This document shows, one piece after another, positions 8,092-17,932 of a stretch of 64,000 bases of DNA. Each line of letters opens with the position of its first letter. The stretch's first letter is position 1. A model generated the notes under the pieces. That model ran no database searches and had not been told where the DNA came from. It saw only the letters and a list, made by a program, of their open reading frames with translations. Source of the stretch: Variovorax gossypii (lineage in GTDB: Bacteria; Pseudomonadota; Gammaproteobacteria; Burkholderiales; Burkholderiaceae_C); contig NZ_RXOE01000011.1 of assembly GCF_003965815.1 (NCBI RefSeq), positions 122,651-186,650 on the forward strand. Direction: 5' to 3'. Position numbers and translations under genes: made by a program.

Positions 8092-8511
8092 TTACTTCTT
8101 CTGACGGTACTTGCGCAGCGCCGCGATCTGGGCGGCCATCACGGCCAGCTCCGATTGCGCCATCGCGATGTCGATGTCGCTCTTCGCGTTCTTCAGCGCT
8201 TCTTCGGCGGCGGCCTTGGCCTGGTTGGCCTTCTCGTCGTCGAGGTCCTTGCCGCGGATCGCGGTGTCGGACAGCACGGTGACGGCGTTCGGCTGCACTT
8301 CGAGAATGCCGCCGGCCACGAAGACGAACTCTTCCTTGCCGTCGGCGGTTTCGATGCGCACGGCGCCGGGGCGGATGCGCGTGATCAGCGGGGTGTGGCG
8401 CGGGAAGATGCCGAGCTCACCGGCTTCACCGGGCAGCGCGACGAACTTGGCTTCGCCCGAGAAGATCGACTCTTCCGCGCTGACCACGTCCACATGAATG
8501 GTGCCTGCCAT
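8092..8511 (-). CDS. atpC: ATP synthase F1 epsilon subunit
   Basis: The 139-residue epsilon subunit of F1 sits on the rotor stalk and modulates ATP hydrolysis. The N-terminal beta-sandwich (MAGTIHVDVVSAEESIFSG, then LPGEAGELGIFPRHTPLIT) and the C-terminal helical hairpin (AEEALKNAKSDIDIAMAQSE) are both present at family length. It is the last gene of the operon, 12 bp after atpD, and is followed by an intrinsic terminator. Confidence 0.98.
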   Translation of the reverse strand: MAGTIHVDVVSAEESIFSGEAKFVALPGEAGELGIFPRHTPLITRIRPGAVRIETADGKEEFVFVAGGILEVQPNAVTVLSDTAIRGKDLDDEKANQAKAAAEEALKNAKSDIDIAMAQSELAVMAAQIAALRKYRQKK

Positions 8512-8523
8512 GGTGATTCCTTC

Positions 8524-9924
8524 TTAAGCGACCTTCTTGGCCTTCTCGAACGCTTCGTCGATGGTGCCGACCATGTAGAACGCCTGCTCGGGCAGGTGGT
8601 CGGCTTCGCCGTTCACGATCATCTTGAAGCCGCGGATGGTTTCGGCCAGCGGCACGTACTTGCCGGGCGAGCCCGTGAACACTTCGGCCACGTGGAACGG
8701 CTGCGACAGGAAACGCTGGATCTTCCGGGCGCGGGCCACGGCCAGCTTGTCTTCGGGAGCCAGTTCGTCCATGCCCAGAATGGCGATGATGTCGCGCAGT
8801 TCCTTGTAGCGCTGCAGCGTGCCTTGCACGGCGCGGGCCACGTTGTAGTGCTCTTCGCCGACCACGTTCGGGTCGAGCTGACGCGAGGTCGAGTCCAGCG
8901 GGTCCACGGCGGGATAGATACCGAGCGAGGCGATGTCACGCGACAGCACCACGGTCGAGTCCAAGTGGGCGAAGGTGGTGGCGGGCGACGGGTCGGTCAA
9001 GTCGTCGGCAGGGACGTACACGGCCTGGATCGAGGTGATCGAGCCGACTTTGGTCGACGTGATCCGCTCCTGCAGGCGGCCCATTTCTTCGGCCAGCGTC
9101 GGCTGGTAGCCCACGGCGGAAGGCATGCGGCCCAGCAGAGCCGACACTTCGGTACCGGCCAGCGTGTAGCGGTAGATGTTGTCCACGAAGAACAGAACGT
9201 CACGGCCTTCGTCGCGGAACGACTCGGCGATGGTCAGGCCGGTCAGCGCCACGCGCAGACGGTTGCCCGGGGGTTCGTTCATCTGGCCGTAGACCATGGC
9301 CACCTTCGAGTCCTCGAGCTTCTCGAGGTTCACGACGCCGGAGTCGGCCATCTCGTGATAGAAGTCGTTGCCTTCGCGGGTACGTTCACCCACGCCAGCG
9401 AACACCGACAGACCCGAGTGAGCCTTGGCGATGTTGTTGATGAGTTCCATCATGTTCACGGTCTTGCCCACGCCGGCGCCACCGAACAGACCCACCTTGC
9501 CGCCCTTGGCGAACGGGCAGACCAGGTCGATAACCTTGATGCCGGTTTCCAGCAGGTCTTGCGAGGGCGACAGTTCGTCGTACGCGGGAGCCTTGCGGTG
9601 GATGGAAGCGGTGAGCTCCTGGCCCACGTCGCCGCGCTCGTCGATCGGACGGCCGAGCACGTCCATGATGCGGCCGAGGGTGGCCTTGCCGACCGGCACG
9701 GTGATGGGAGCGCCGGTGTTGGTCACGACCAGGCCGCGACGCAGGCCGTCGGACGAGCCCAGTGCAATGGTGCGCACCACGCCGTCGCCGAGCTGCTGCT
9801 GAACTTCGAGGGTCAGCCCGCCGCCTTCGAATTTCAAGGCGTCGTACACCTTGGGCATCTGGTCACGCGGGAACTCCACGTCGACCACGGCGCCGATACA
9901 TTGGACAATTTTTCCTTCAGCCAT
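8524..9924 (-). CDS. atpD: ATP synthase F1 beta subunit
   Basis: This is the 466-residue catalytic beta subunit. Walker A GGAGVGKT is at residues 148-155, with the catalytic Glu region GVGERTREGNDFYHEM and the DELSEED-equivalent GMDELAPEDKLAV. Sequence length and all domains (N-terminal barrel, nucleotide-binding domain, C-terminal bundle) look complete. It is separated from atpG by an unusual lipoprotein gene, so the normal atpG-atpD junction is interrupted here. The start codon follows GGAAACGCC, which resembles a weak ribosome-binding site. Confidence 0.98.
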   Translation of the reverse strand: MAEGKIVQCIGAVVDVEFPRDQMPKVYDALKFEGGGLTLEVQQQLGDGVVRTIALGSSDGLRRGLVVTNTGAPITVPVGKATLGRIMDVLGRPIDERGDVGQELTASIHRKAPAYDELSPSQDLLETGIKVIDLVCPFAKGGKVGLFGGAGVGKTVNMMELINNIAKAHSGLSVFAGVGERTREGNDFYHEMADSGVVNLEKLEDSKVAMVYGQMNEPPGNRLRVALTGLTIAESFRDEGRDVLFFVDNIYRYTLAGTEVSALLGRMPSAVGYQPTLAEEMGRLQERITSTKVGSITSIQAVYVPADDLTDPSPATTFAHLDSTVVLSRDIASLGIYPAVDPLDSTSRQLDPNVVGEEHYNVARAVQGTLQRYKELRDIIAILGMDELAPEDKLAVARARKIQRFLSQPFHVAEVFTGSPGKYVPLAETIRGFKMIVNGEADHLPEQAFYMVGTIDEAFEKAKKVA

Positions 9925-10058
9925 GGCGTTTCCTTCTGGATGGATCTCAATAAATTTGCGACAGGTTCTTGCAGAAGCGTCCTGGTGCCAAAACGGGCCG
10001 CTTTTGCAAGAATGCCGGCGGGGCCGGCACCCTTGAATGTCCTGCTGTCAGTTTCCCA

Positions 10059-10457
10059 TCAGCACTTCATGGCCGTCGCCTGGGCGGCGAAGGCGTCGGA
10101 AGCAGCCTTGCAGGCCTGGCCCAGCGCGGCCTTGTCCGCGCCCATCGAAGCCCAGGTGGCCTTCGTCTGGTCGAGGCTTGCCTTCATGGCGTCGGCAGCA
10201 GCACCGCTTTGCGCAGCGACGCAGGTCTGGACCTTGGCCAGGTAGTCGTTGCATTCCTGCGGCAGGTCGGCGGCGGAAGCCGTCGGTGCTGCGGCAGGAG
10301 CTGCCGCCGGCGCTGCTGCCGGAGCAGGCGCGGGAGCCGGAGCGGGCGCAGCAGGTGCAGCGGCGGGAGCAGCCGGTGCAGGTGCGGGCGCCTCTTCCTT
10401 CTTGGAGCAGGCGGTCAGAGCGGCAGCAACAGCCACCAGAGCAAGCATCTTCTTCAT
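10059..10457 (-). CDS. Small Ala/Pro-rich lipoprotein inserted in the atp operon
   Basis: The 132-residue product starts MKKMLALVAVAAALTACSKK with a lipobox LTAC (Cys17), so it should be a lipid-anchored envelope protein. Residues about 24-60 are an Ala/Pro linker. The C-terminal 70 residues form a small helical domain with four cysteines (QECNDYL, QTCVAAQ, QACKAAS, terminal MKC). The layout resembles small DUF5339-like lipoproteins, but I am not certain of that. It lies between atpG and atpD on the same strand, with 88 bp to atpG and 134 bp to atpD, so it is probably co-transcribed. No part in ATP synthesis is known to me. Confidence 0.8.
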   Translation of the reverse strand: MKKMLALVAVAAALTACSKKEEAPAPAPAAPAAAPAAPAPAPAPAPAAAPAAAPAAAPTASAADLPQECNDYLAKVQTCVAAQSGAAADAMKASLDQTKATWASMGADKAALGQACKAASDAFAAQATAMKC

Positions 10458-10545
10458 TTTGCGCAGAGTCCCCTAAAAAAGGCCTTGGGTTATCGGGCGC
10501 GCGGAGCGCACCCGATCAGCAACGCGGCCTGTTGCATTGCCTCAA

Positions 10546-11421
10546 TCAAACGCCTGCAGCCGCGGCCGCGCCGGACACGATTTCCGACAGTTCCTTCGTG
10601 ATGCCGGCCTGGCGGGTCTTGTTGTAGACCAGCTTCAGCTCGTTGATCACGTTGCCTGCGTTGTCGGTCGCGGCCTTCATGGCCACCATGCGCGCCGAGT
10701 GCTCGGACGCCATGTTCTCGGCCACTGCCTGGTAGACCAGGGATTCCACGTAGCGCACCAGCAGCTCGTCGATCACGCTTTGCGCGTCGGGCTCGTAGAT
10801 GTAGTCCCACGAGTGATGTCCCGACTCGGTCTGCAGCGTCTCGGCCTTCAGCGGCAGCAGCTGCTCCACCATCGGCTCCTGCTTGATGGTGTTGATGAAC
10901 TTCGTGTAGCACAGGTACACGGCCGACAGCTTGCCTTCGGCATAGGCGTCCAGCAGCGTCTTGACCGGCCCGATGAGCTTGTCCAGATGCGGCGTGTCGC
11001 CCAGCTGCGTCACATGGGCCACCACGCGGGCGCCGATGCGGTTCAGGAAACCCAGACCCTTGTTGCCGATGGCGACCGACTCGACCACGCTGCCCGCGGA
11101 CTGCGCTTCGCGCAGCTTGCCCGTGACGGCACGCAGCAGGTTGGTGTTCAAGCCGCCGCACAGGCCCTTGTCGCTGGTCACGATGATGAAGCCGACGCCC
11201 TTGGCGTCGTTCGTCTTCATGAACGCGTGGGTGTACTCCGGGTTCGCCTTGCCGAGGTTGGCCGCGATGTTGCGGATCTTTTCGCTGTAGGGGCGAGCGG
11301 CGCGCATGCGTTCCTGCGCCTTGCGCATCTTGGAAACCGAGACCATTTCCATGGCCTTGGTGATCTTCTTGGTGTTTTCCACCGATTTGATCTTGCCGCG
11401 GATTTCCTTACCAGCTGCCAT
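10546..11421 (-). CDS. atpG: ATP synthase F1 gamma subunit
   Basis: This 291-residue protein is the central rotor shaft. The conserved N-terminal helix MAAGKEIRGKIKSVENTKKI and the C-terminal helix region AATDNAGNVINELKLVYNKT with the following RQAGITKEL are both intact. They form the coiled coil inside the alpha3beta3 ring. It lies 32 bp downstream of atpA. Downstream of it the operon continues with a lipoprotein gene rather than directly with atpD. Confidence 0.98.
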   Translation of the reverse strand: MAAGKEIRGKIKSVENTKKITKAMEMVSVSKMRKAQERMRAARPYSEKIRNIAANLGKANPEYTHAFMKTNDAKGVGFIIVTSDKGLCGGLNTNLLRAVTGKLREAQSAGSVVESVAIGNKGLGFLNRIGARVVAHVTQLGDTPHLDKLIGPVKTLLDAYAEGKLSAVYLCYTKFINTIKQEPMVEQLLPLKAETLQTESGHHSWDYIYEPDAQSVIDELLVRYVESLVYQAVAENMASEHSARMVAMKAATDNAGNVINELKLVYNKTRQAGITKELSEIVSGAAAAAGV

Positions 11422-11453
11422 GAGAGCTCCTTCTTGCGTCGATCAAGGGTCGA

Positions 11454-13007
<1,554 letters not shown>

Positions 13008-13045
13008 GACTCTTTCCTTCTTTCTTTGTAAGGGGCCGGGAGCCG

Positions 13046-13576
13046 TCAGGCCACCAGCGCAACTTTCATTTGTTCAAGGCGCGCTTTGACGGAGGTGTCG
13101 AGCACCTCGTCGCCGACCACCACACGGATGCCGCCGATCAGTTCGGGCTCTTGCCGAACCGTGACCTGGAGCTTGCGACCGAAGCGCTTTTCAAGCGCGG
13201 CCGAAACGTTGGCCAGGGCCGCGGCTTCGATCGGGAAGGCGCTGTAGACAACGGCGTCGGACGAACCGCTCTTCGCGTTGGCCAGTGCCCGGAACTGCTT
13301 CGCAATTTCCGGCAGCACCGAAAAACGCCCGTTCTCGAGGAGCGCGGACAGGAAGTTCTGGGCAGCGGGAGCCAGCGGTGCACCGAATGCACCGGCGACC
13401 ACGCCGACCACCTGTTCGGCCGTGGCCTTCGGGTTGTCGGCGAACTGCTGGAGCTCCGGATTGGCCGCGATGGCGGCAATCTTTTCGAGCCAGGCGCTGG
13501 TTCCGGCGACGTCGGACGACGAAGCCTTGAAGAGCGCCTCGGCGTAGGGGCGTGCAATGGTGGCGAGTTCTGCCAT
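13046..13576 (-). CDS. atpH: ATP synthase F1 delta subunit
   Basis: This 176-residue protein is the peripheral-stalk cap that ties the b subunits to the alpha3beta3 head. It begins MAELATIARPYAEALFKASS, the standard helical N-terminus, and ends with GGIRVVVGDEVLDTSVKARL, the conserved C-terminal signature. The gene starts 8 bp after the atpF stop, consistent with coupled translation. Confidence 0.97.
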   Translation of the reverse strand: MAELATIARPYAEALFKASSSDVAGTSAWLEKIAAIAANPELQQFADNPKATAEQVVGVVAGAFGAPLAPAAQNFLSALLENGRFSVLPEIAKQFRALANAKSGSSDAVVYSAFPIEAAALANVSAALEKRFGRKLQVTVRQEPELIGGIRVVVGDEVLDTSVKARLEQMKVALVA

Positions 13577-13584
13577 GGCTTCTA

Positions 13585-14055
13585 TCAGAGTTCGGTCTGC
13601 AGACGGGCGAGCAGGTCGGCGTGAACGCCCGCATTCACTTCCTTGCGCAGAATCTGCTCTGCGCCCTTGACGGCCAGTGCGGCGACCTGCTCGCGCAGGG
13701 CTTCGCGGGCCTTCAGTGCCTGCTGTTCGGCTTCGGCGCGTGCGGCGGCGACGATCTTGTTGCCTTCCTCGGTCGCGCGGGCCTTGGCCTCTTCAACGAT
13801 GGCCTGGGCGCGACGTTCGGCGTCGGCAAGACGTTGCGCGGACTCGTTGCGCGCCTGACCCAGTTCGGCTTCCACGCGCTTGTTGGCGGCGGACAACTCG
13901 GACTTGGCCTTGTCGGCTGCAGCGAGGCCTTCGGCGATCTTCGCGGCGCGGTCGTCCAGCGCCTTCGCGATCGGCGGCCACACGTACTTCATCGTGAACC
14001 CGACCAGGATCAGGAACACGATCATCTGAACGATCAGGGTACCGGTAATGCTCAC
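13585..14055 (-). CDS. atpF: ATP synthase F0 b subunit
   Basis: This 156-residue peripheral stalk protein has one N-terminal membrane helix (ITGTLIVQMIVFLILVGFT) followed by a long charged, alanine-rich coiled coil (residues about 35-150). FTMKYVWPPIAKALDDRAAK is the typical junction. One b gene only is present, so b would be a homodimer. It lies between atpE and atpH as in most proteobacteria. Confidence 0.97.
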   Translation of the reverse strand: MSITGTLIVQMIVFLILVGFTMKYVWPPIAKALDDRAAKIAEGLAAADKAKSELSAANKRVEAELGQARNESAQRLADAERRAQAIVEEAKARATEEGNKIVAAARAEAEQQALKAREALREQVAALAVKGAEQILRKEVNAGVHADLLARLQTEL

Positions 14056-14137
14056 TTTTCACCCTCTCTATGGGATTGAATCGAAGCCATTCGCTAGCAG
14101 GGCCAGAGAACGACGACGCAGGTCCGACGAGAAAGAC

Positions 14138-14401
14138 TTACTTCGGCAGGTTGGCGATTTGCGACAGGAACGGGTTGGCCGTTGCGAACCACAGGGCGAT
14201 ACCGGTGCCGATAATGAAAGCGGCGTCGATCAGACCAGCCAGCAGGAACATCTTGGTTTGGAGTTCACCCATGAGTTCGGGCTGACGTGCGGCCGACTCA
14301 AGGTACTTGCTGCCCATGATGCCGATGCCGATACATGCGCCCACAGCGCCCAGACCGATGATCAGGCCGGCGGCCAGTGCAACAAAGCTAATAACTTCCA
14401 T
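14138..14401 (-). CDS. atpE: ATP synthase F0 c subunit
   Basis: This 87-residue hairpin of two membrane helices forms the proton-driven ring. The polar loop is ARQPEL. The ion-binding carboxylate is Asp59 in LLAGLIDAAFIIG. I see no added polar ligands of the kind that would suggest sodium coupling, so proton use is inferred. The gene sits between atpB and atpF with 60- and 82-bp gaps. Confidence 0.97.
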   Translation of the reverse strand: MEVISFVALAAGLIIGLGAVGACIGIGIMGSKYLESAARQPELMGELQTKMFLLAGLIDAAFIIGTGIALWFATANPFLSQIANLPK

Positions 14402-14461
14402 GATGACTCCTAGAGGACTTTGGTTGAAGAGAAAAACAAAAACAAGAACGAAAACTGATGA

Positions 14462-15331
14462 TCAGTGGTGATCGTGGGCCTGGCCGATGTAGACCAGCGT
14501 CAGCATCATGAACACGAAGGCTTGCAGCGTGATGATCAGGATGTGGAAGATGGCCCAGGCCGTGCCCGCGATGATGTGGCCGATGGCCAGGCCGATGCCG
14601 GTGGCCGACATGGACCAGGCACCACCCATCAGGGCGATCAGCAGGAAGATCAGTTCGCCGGCGTACATGTTGCCGAACAACCGCATGCCGTGCGAGACCG
14701 TCTTGGCGACGAACTCGATCATCTGCATGGCGAAGTTGAAGGGGTACAGGGCCCAGTGATTGCCGAAGGGCGCGGTGAACAGCTCGTGGACCCAGCCGCC
14801 GGCACCCTTGATCTTGATGTTGTAGTAGATGCAGATCAGCAGCACAGCCACCGACATGCCCATGGTCACCGACAGGTCGGCGGTGGGCACGACACGCAGA
14901 TAGGCGTGGTGCGGATCTTCGCCCGCGATGTGGAAGATCTTGGCCCAGATCGCCGGGAACAAATCGACCGGGAACAGGTCCATTGCGTTCAGCAGGAAGA
15001 TCCAGACGAAGATGGTCAGGGCCAGCGGAGCGACGAACTTGCGGCTCGTGGCGTTGTGGACGATGCCCTTGGCCTGCTGGTCGACCATTTCGACGAGCAG
15101 TTCGACAGCCGCTTGAAAACGACCGGGAACACCCGAAGTGGCCTTGCGGGCAGCCAGCCAGAGCAACCAGCAACCCAGGATGCCGAGCGTGATCGAGAAA
15201 AAGAGAGAGTCGAAGTTGAAAACCGAGAAGTCGGCCACACCTCCGGGCTTGGAGCTTTGCAGGTGCGTCAAGTGGTGAACGATGTATTCACCAGCGGTCT
15301 GACCATGTTCCGCAGCGTTTTCAGCAGCCAT
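14462..15331 (-). CDS. atpB: ATP synthase F0 a subunit
   Basis: This 289-residue stator membrane protein provides the proton half-channels. The essential arginine helix is visible as SHGMRLFGNMYAGELIFLLI, with the conserved Asn nearby, and the C-terminal helix has ILIITLQAFVFMMLTLVYIG. The N-terminal 40 residues (AAEHGQTAGEYIVHHLTHLQ) are a normal periplasmic lead. It begins 4 bp after the stop of the preceding atpI-like gene. Confidence 0.98.
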   Translation of the reverse strand: MAAENAAEHGQTAGEYIVHHLTHLQSSKPGGVADFSVFNFDSLFFSITLGILGCWLLWLAARKATSGVPGRFQAAVELLVEMVDQQAKGIVHNATSRKFVAPLALTIFVWIFLLNAMDLFPVDLFPAIWAKIFHIAGEDPHHAYLRVVPTADLSVTMGMSVAVLLICIYYNIKIKGAGGWVHELFTAPFGNHWALYPFNFAMQMIEFVAKTVSHGMRLFGNMYAGELIFLLIALMGGAWSMSATGIGLAIGHIIAGTAWAIFHILIITLQAFVFMMLTLVYIGQAHDHH

Positions 15332-15335
15332 TCCG

Positions 15336-15821
15336 TTACTCGTCTCTCAGTTTCCGGCGCCGGGGCGAGAACATCACCGCCAACCAGGCCGCCTTCATTG
15401 TCACCACCAGGCCGATCAGCATTGCTGGCCAGCTCAGCGCCGTAATCAGCCTTGGCGCAGCGATCAGCATCGCCACCGACAAGGCCATCTTGACCATTTC
15501 CCACAGGAAGAATCCGAACACCGCAGTGCCCGGATTCAGGGAGGAAAACCGACCGGTCAGCCCGCGTGCGAAGACCGCCGATGGAACAACCACCGCGATC
15601 GCGCCATATGCGGCGGACCAGCCCAGATTTTGCCTCCCCGTCAGTCCCCAGGCAGCCAAAGCCACCACCAGACCGACAACCAACTGACCCGCGATCACCC
15701 GCCACGGGGAGATCGATGGGTTCTTTGCTCGCAGTTCACGCGCCTCATCGGCGGTCAACGGCTTGAATTCTGCGTCGAGGTCTTCAGCGACCTCCGAGTC
15801 CTGGCGGGCGATTGTTTTCAT
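15336..15821 (-). CDS. atpI: AtpI-like small membrane protein at the head of the atp operon
   Basis: This 161-residue protein has a charged N-terminus (VAEDLDAEFKPLTADEARE) and four predicted membrane helices. It occupies the usual atpI position before atpB and resembles the ATP synthase subunit I family, proposed to aid c-ring assembly. The family is weakly conserved, so the call rests largely on position and topology. The N-terminal acidic tail of about 35 residues is longer than in E. coli AtpI. Confidence 0.8.
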   Translation of the reverse strand: MKTIARQDSEVAEDLDAEFKPLTADEARELRAKNPSISPWRVIAGQLVVGLVVALAAWGLTGRQNLGWSAAYGAIAVVVPSAVFARGLTGRFSSLNPGTAVFGFFLWEMVKMALSVAMLIAAPRLITALSWPAMLIGLVVTMKAAWLAVMFSPRRRKLRDE

Positions 15822-15868
15822 TTCGAATGAAGCCCGGATGACGACCCAGAATTTCTACAAAGCCATTG

Positions 15869-15874
15869 ATTATA
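15869..15874 (-). promoter_or_regulatory. Predicted -10 element of the atp operon promoter
   Basis: On the minus strand a perfect TATAAT lies about 48 bp upstream of the atpI start codon, inside an A/T-rich patch (TTTTTACTTATAATCAATGG) that stands out from the surroundings. No convincing -35 hexamer is present at 16-18 bp. The call is therefore limited to the -10 box. Confidence 0.5.
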
Positions 15875-15978
15875 AGTAAAAACCCAGCCTGTCCCGCCAC
15901 CCGCGCTGTCGCACACGCAAATCGGCACTGCATTCCCTGACGCGAACCCGACGCGGCGTGCACAACCATAATTCCTCC

Positions 15979-16887
15979 ATGCACCCTATCACCGACGCCC
16001 TGCCCGCCACGCTTTGTTACCTCGATGGCGAGTACACCGCCCTGCGCGACGCGAAGATCAGCGTCCTCGATCGCGGCTTCATCTTCGGCGACGGCATCTA
16101 CGAATACGTCCCCGTCTACTTCGGCCAGCCCTTCTGCTTCGAGGAGCACATGGCGCGCCTCGATCGCTCTCTCGCGGAGCTGCAGATCGAGAACCCGCTC
16201 TCGCTCGAGCAATGGCGGGAGATCGTGATGCGCCTCGTCGCGCCCGGCGGGGATGAACCCCAGTCAGTGTACTTTCAGGTAACGCGCGGCGTGGCCCCGC
16301 GCGACCATGCGATGGTGCGCGGCATCCGCCCCACCGTGTTCGTGATGGTGAACCCGCTGCCGCCCATCTCCGAGGCTGTGCGTGCCAAGGGCGTGGCCTG
16401 CGTCACCGCGGCCGACTTCCGCTGGCAGAAGGCGCACATCAAGAGCACCAGCCTGCTGGGCGCGGTGCTCGCGCGCCAGATCAGCGTGGAGGCCGGCGCG
16501 GCCGAGACCATCATGTTCCGCGACGACTGGCTCAGCGAGGCCTCGTCGAGCAACGTGTGGATCGTGAAGGACGGCAAGCTGATGGGCCCGCCCAAGAACA
16601 ACCTCGTGCTGACCGGCATCCGCTACGGCCTGTTCGAGCGTCTCAGCAAGACACTCGGCATTCCCTTCGCGCTGCGCCCCATCTCGCGCGAGGAAGTGTT
16701 CGCCGCCGATGAGGTGCTGATCTCCTCGGCCAGCAAGGAACTGCTGCCGGTCGTCACGCTCGACGGCAAGCCTATTGGCAACGGCCGCCCCGGCCCCATC
16801 TACAAGAGCTTGTACGAGGCCTACCAGGAGGCCAAGGTACGCAACGCACAAACGCAGAAGCAGCAGAAGCACGGAGTCCCGGCATGA
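15979..16887 (+). CDS. D-amino-acid transaminase (class IV PLP aminotransferase)
   Basis: The protein is 302 residues from the ATG at 15979. A GTG at 15958 would add 7 residues, and neither start has a clear ribosome-binding site. The fold-type IV pattern is clear: CYLDGEYTALRDAKISVLDR at the N-terminus, RGFIFGDGIYEY, and the PLP lysine in DFRWQKAHIKSTSLLGAVLA. SEASSSNVWIVKDG binds the cofactor phosphate. It should exchange amino groups between D-amino acids and 2-oxoacids, feeding cell-wall D-Ala/D-Glu. Gene order with the YbeD-like gene, lipB and lipA is a common betaproteobacterial string, and the stop overlaps the next start by 4 bp. Confidence 0.88.
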   Translation: MHPITDALPATLCYLDGEYTALRDAKISVLDRGFIFGDGIYEYVPVYFGQPFCFEEHMARLDRSLAELQIENPLSLEQWREIVMRLVAPGGDEPQSVYFQVTRGVAPRDHAMVRGIRPTVFVMVNPLPPISEAVRAKGVACVTAADFRWQKAHIKSTSLLGAVLARQISVEAGAAETIMFRDDWLSEASSSNVWIVKDGKLMGPPKNNLVLTGIRYGLFERLSKTLGIPFALRPISREEVFAADEVLISSASKELLPVVTLDGKPIGNGRPGPIYKSLYEAYQEAKVRNAQTQKQQKHGVPA

Positions 16888-17192
16888 CCGACAACACGAC
16901 CACCACCGAAACCACCTCGATCCCCGATCCGCGCAAGGAATCGCTGATCGAGTACCCCTCGCAGTTCCCGATCAAGGTGATGGGTGCCAAGGCCGACGGC
17001 TTCGTGCACGCAATCACGCAGATCGCCGAACGCTTCGACCCCACGTTCGACGCCACCACCGTCGAGCTGCGCGACAGCAAGGCCGGCAACTACCTCGGCG
17101 TGACCATCACAGTCACGGCCACCAGCCGGGAACAGCTCGACGACCTGTATCGCGCGCTGTCCTCGCACCCGATGGTCAAGGTCGTGCTTTGA
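16884..17192 (+). CDS. YbeD/DUF493-family protein
   Basis: This 102-residue protein has the core ESLIEYPSQFPIKVMGAKAD, followed by LGVTITVTATSREQLDDLYR and a terminal HPMVKVVL, the complete DUF493 pattern. The fold is ACT-like and ligand binding is suspected, but the biochemical role is unknown. It nearly always sits beside lipB, as here. Translation is coupled to the transaminase through an ATGA overlap (16884-16887). Confidence 0.9.
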   Translation: MTDNTTTTETTSIPDPRKESLIEYPSQFPIKVMGAKADGFVHAITQIAERFDPTFDATTVELRDSKAGNYLGVTITVTATSREQLDDLYRALSSHPMVKVVL

Positions 17193-17223
17193 CCTGCAAG
17201 CCGTTCGCACGGCAGGCCATGCA

Positions 17224-17925
17224 ATGACAGACACAGCCGCCATCGCCGTTCCTGCCATCGAACTGCTCGCGCTGGGTCGCGTCGACTACGCCGACACCTT
17301 CGCGGCGATGAAGCAGTTCACGCTCGAGCGCACGCCCGACACGCCCGATGCGCTATGGATTTGCGAGCACACCCCGGTCTTCACGCAAGGCATCGCGGGC
17401 AAGCAGGACCACATCCTGAACCCCGGCGCCATCCCCATCGTGCAGACCGACCGGGGCGGACAGGTCACCTTCCACGGCCCCGGCCAGGTGGTGGCCTACC
17501 CGCTGATCGACCTGCGGCGCGCGGGCTACTTCGTCAAGGAATACGTGTTTCGCATCGAGGAATCGGTGCTTCGCACGCTGGCCCATTTCGGCGTCACGGG
17601 CCACCGCGTGGCGGGCGCCCCGGGCATCTACGTGCGGCTGGACGACCCGTTCTCCCACGCGGCGCTGACAGGCCCGATGCCCGCCGCCGACCCGTTCCGC
17701 GGCCTCGGCAAGATCGCCGCGCTGGGCATCAAGGTGAGCCGCCACGCCACCTACCACGGCGTTGCGCTCAACGTGCGGATGGACCTCGAACCCTTCTCGC
17801 GGATCAACCCTTGCGGCTATGCCGGCCTGCAAACGGTCGACCTTTCTACAATCGGCATCCAAACCACATGGGAAGAAGCCGCCGCGGTGCTGAGCCAGAA
17901 GCTCTCCACCTTCCTGGCGCCTTGA
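17224..17925 (+). CDS. lipB: Octanoyl-[ACP]:protein N-octanoyltransferase
   Basis: The 233-residue LipB transfers octanoate from acyl carrier protein to lipoyl domains. The motif DRGGQVTFHGPGQVVAYPLI, the active-site lysine in GKIAALGIKVSRHATYHG and the catalytic cysteine in INPCGYAGLQTVDL are all present. A stretch of about 12 residues (LDDPFSHAALTGPMPAADPF) enlarges the loop between APGIYV and RGLGKIA compared with E. coli. It precedes lipA by 7 bp. Confidence 0.97.
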   Translation: MTDTAAIAVPAIELLALGRVDYADTFAAMKQFTLERTPDTPDALWICEHTPVFTQGIAGKQDHILNPGAIPIVQTDRGGQVTFHGPGQVVAYPLIDLRRAGYFVKEYVFRIEESVLRTLAHFGVTGHRVAGAPGIYVRLDDPFSHAALTGPMPAADPFRGLGKIAALGIKVSRHATYHGVALNVRMDLEPFSRINPCGYAGLQTVDLSTIGIQTTWEEAAAVLSQKLSTFLAP

Positions 17926-17932
17926 CATACCG

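Noticed and set aside
8155..10245. Plus-strand frame of about 700 codons opposite atpC and atpD
   Set aside because: It is the antisense shadow of highly conserved atp genes.
10249..10476. Ala/Gly-rich plus-strand frame
   Set aside because: It is the reverse complement of the Ala/Pro linker of the lipoprotein gene.
15958..15978. GTG start adding seven residues to the D-amino-acid transaminase
   Set aside because: The extra MHNHNSS has no counterpart at the family N-terminus; the ATG at 15979 places CYLDGEY at the usual distance. Not excluded.
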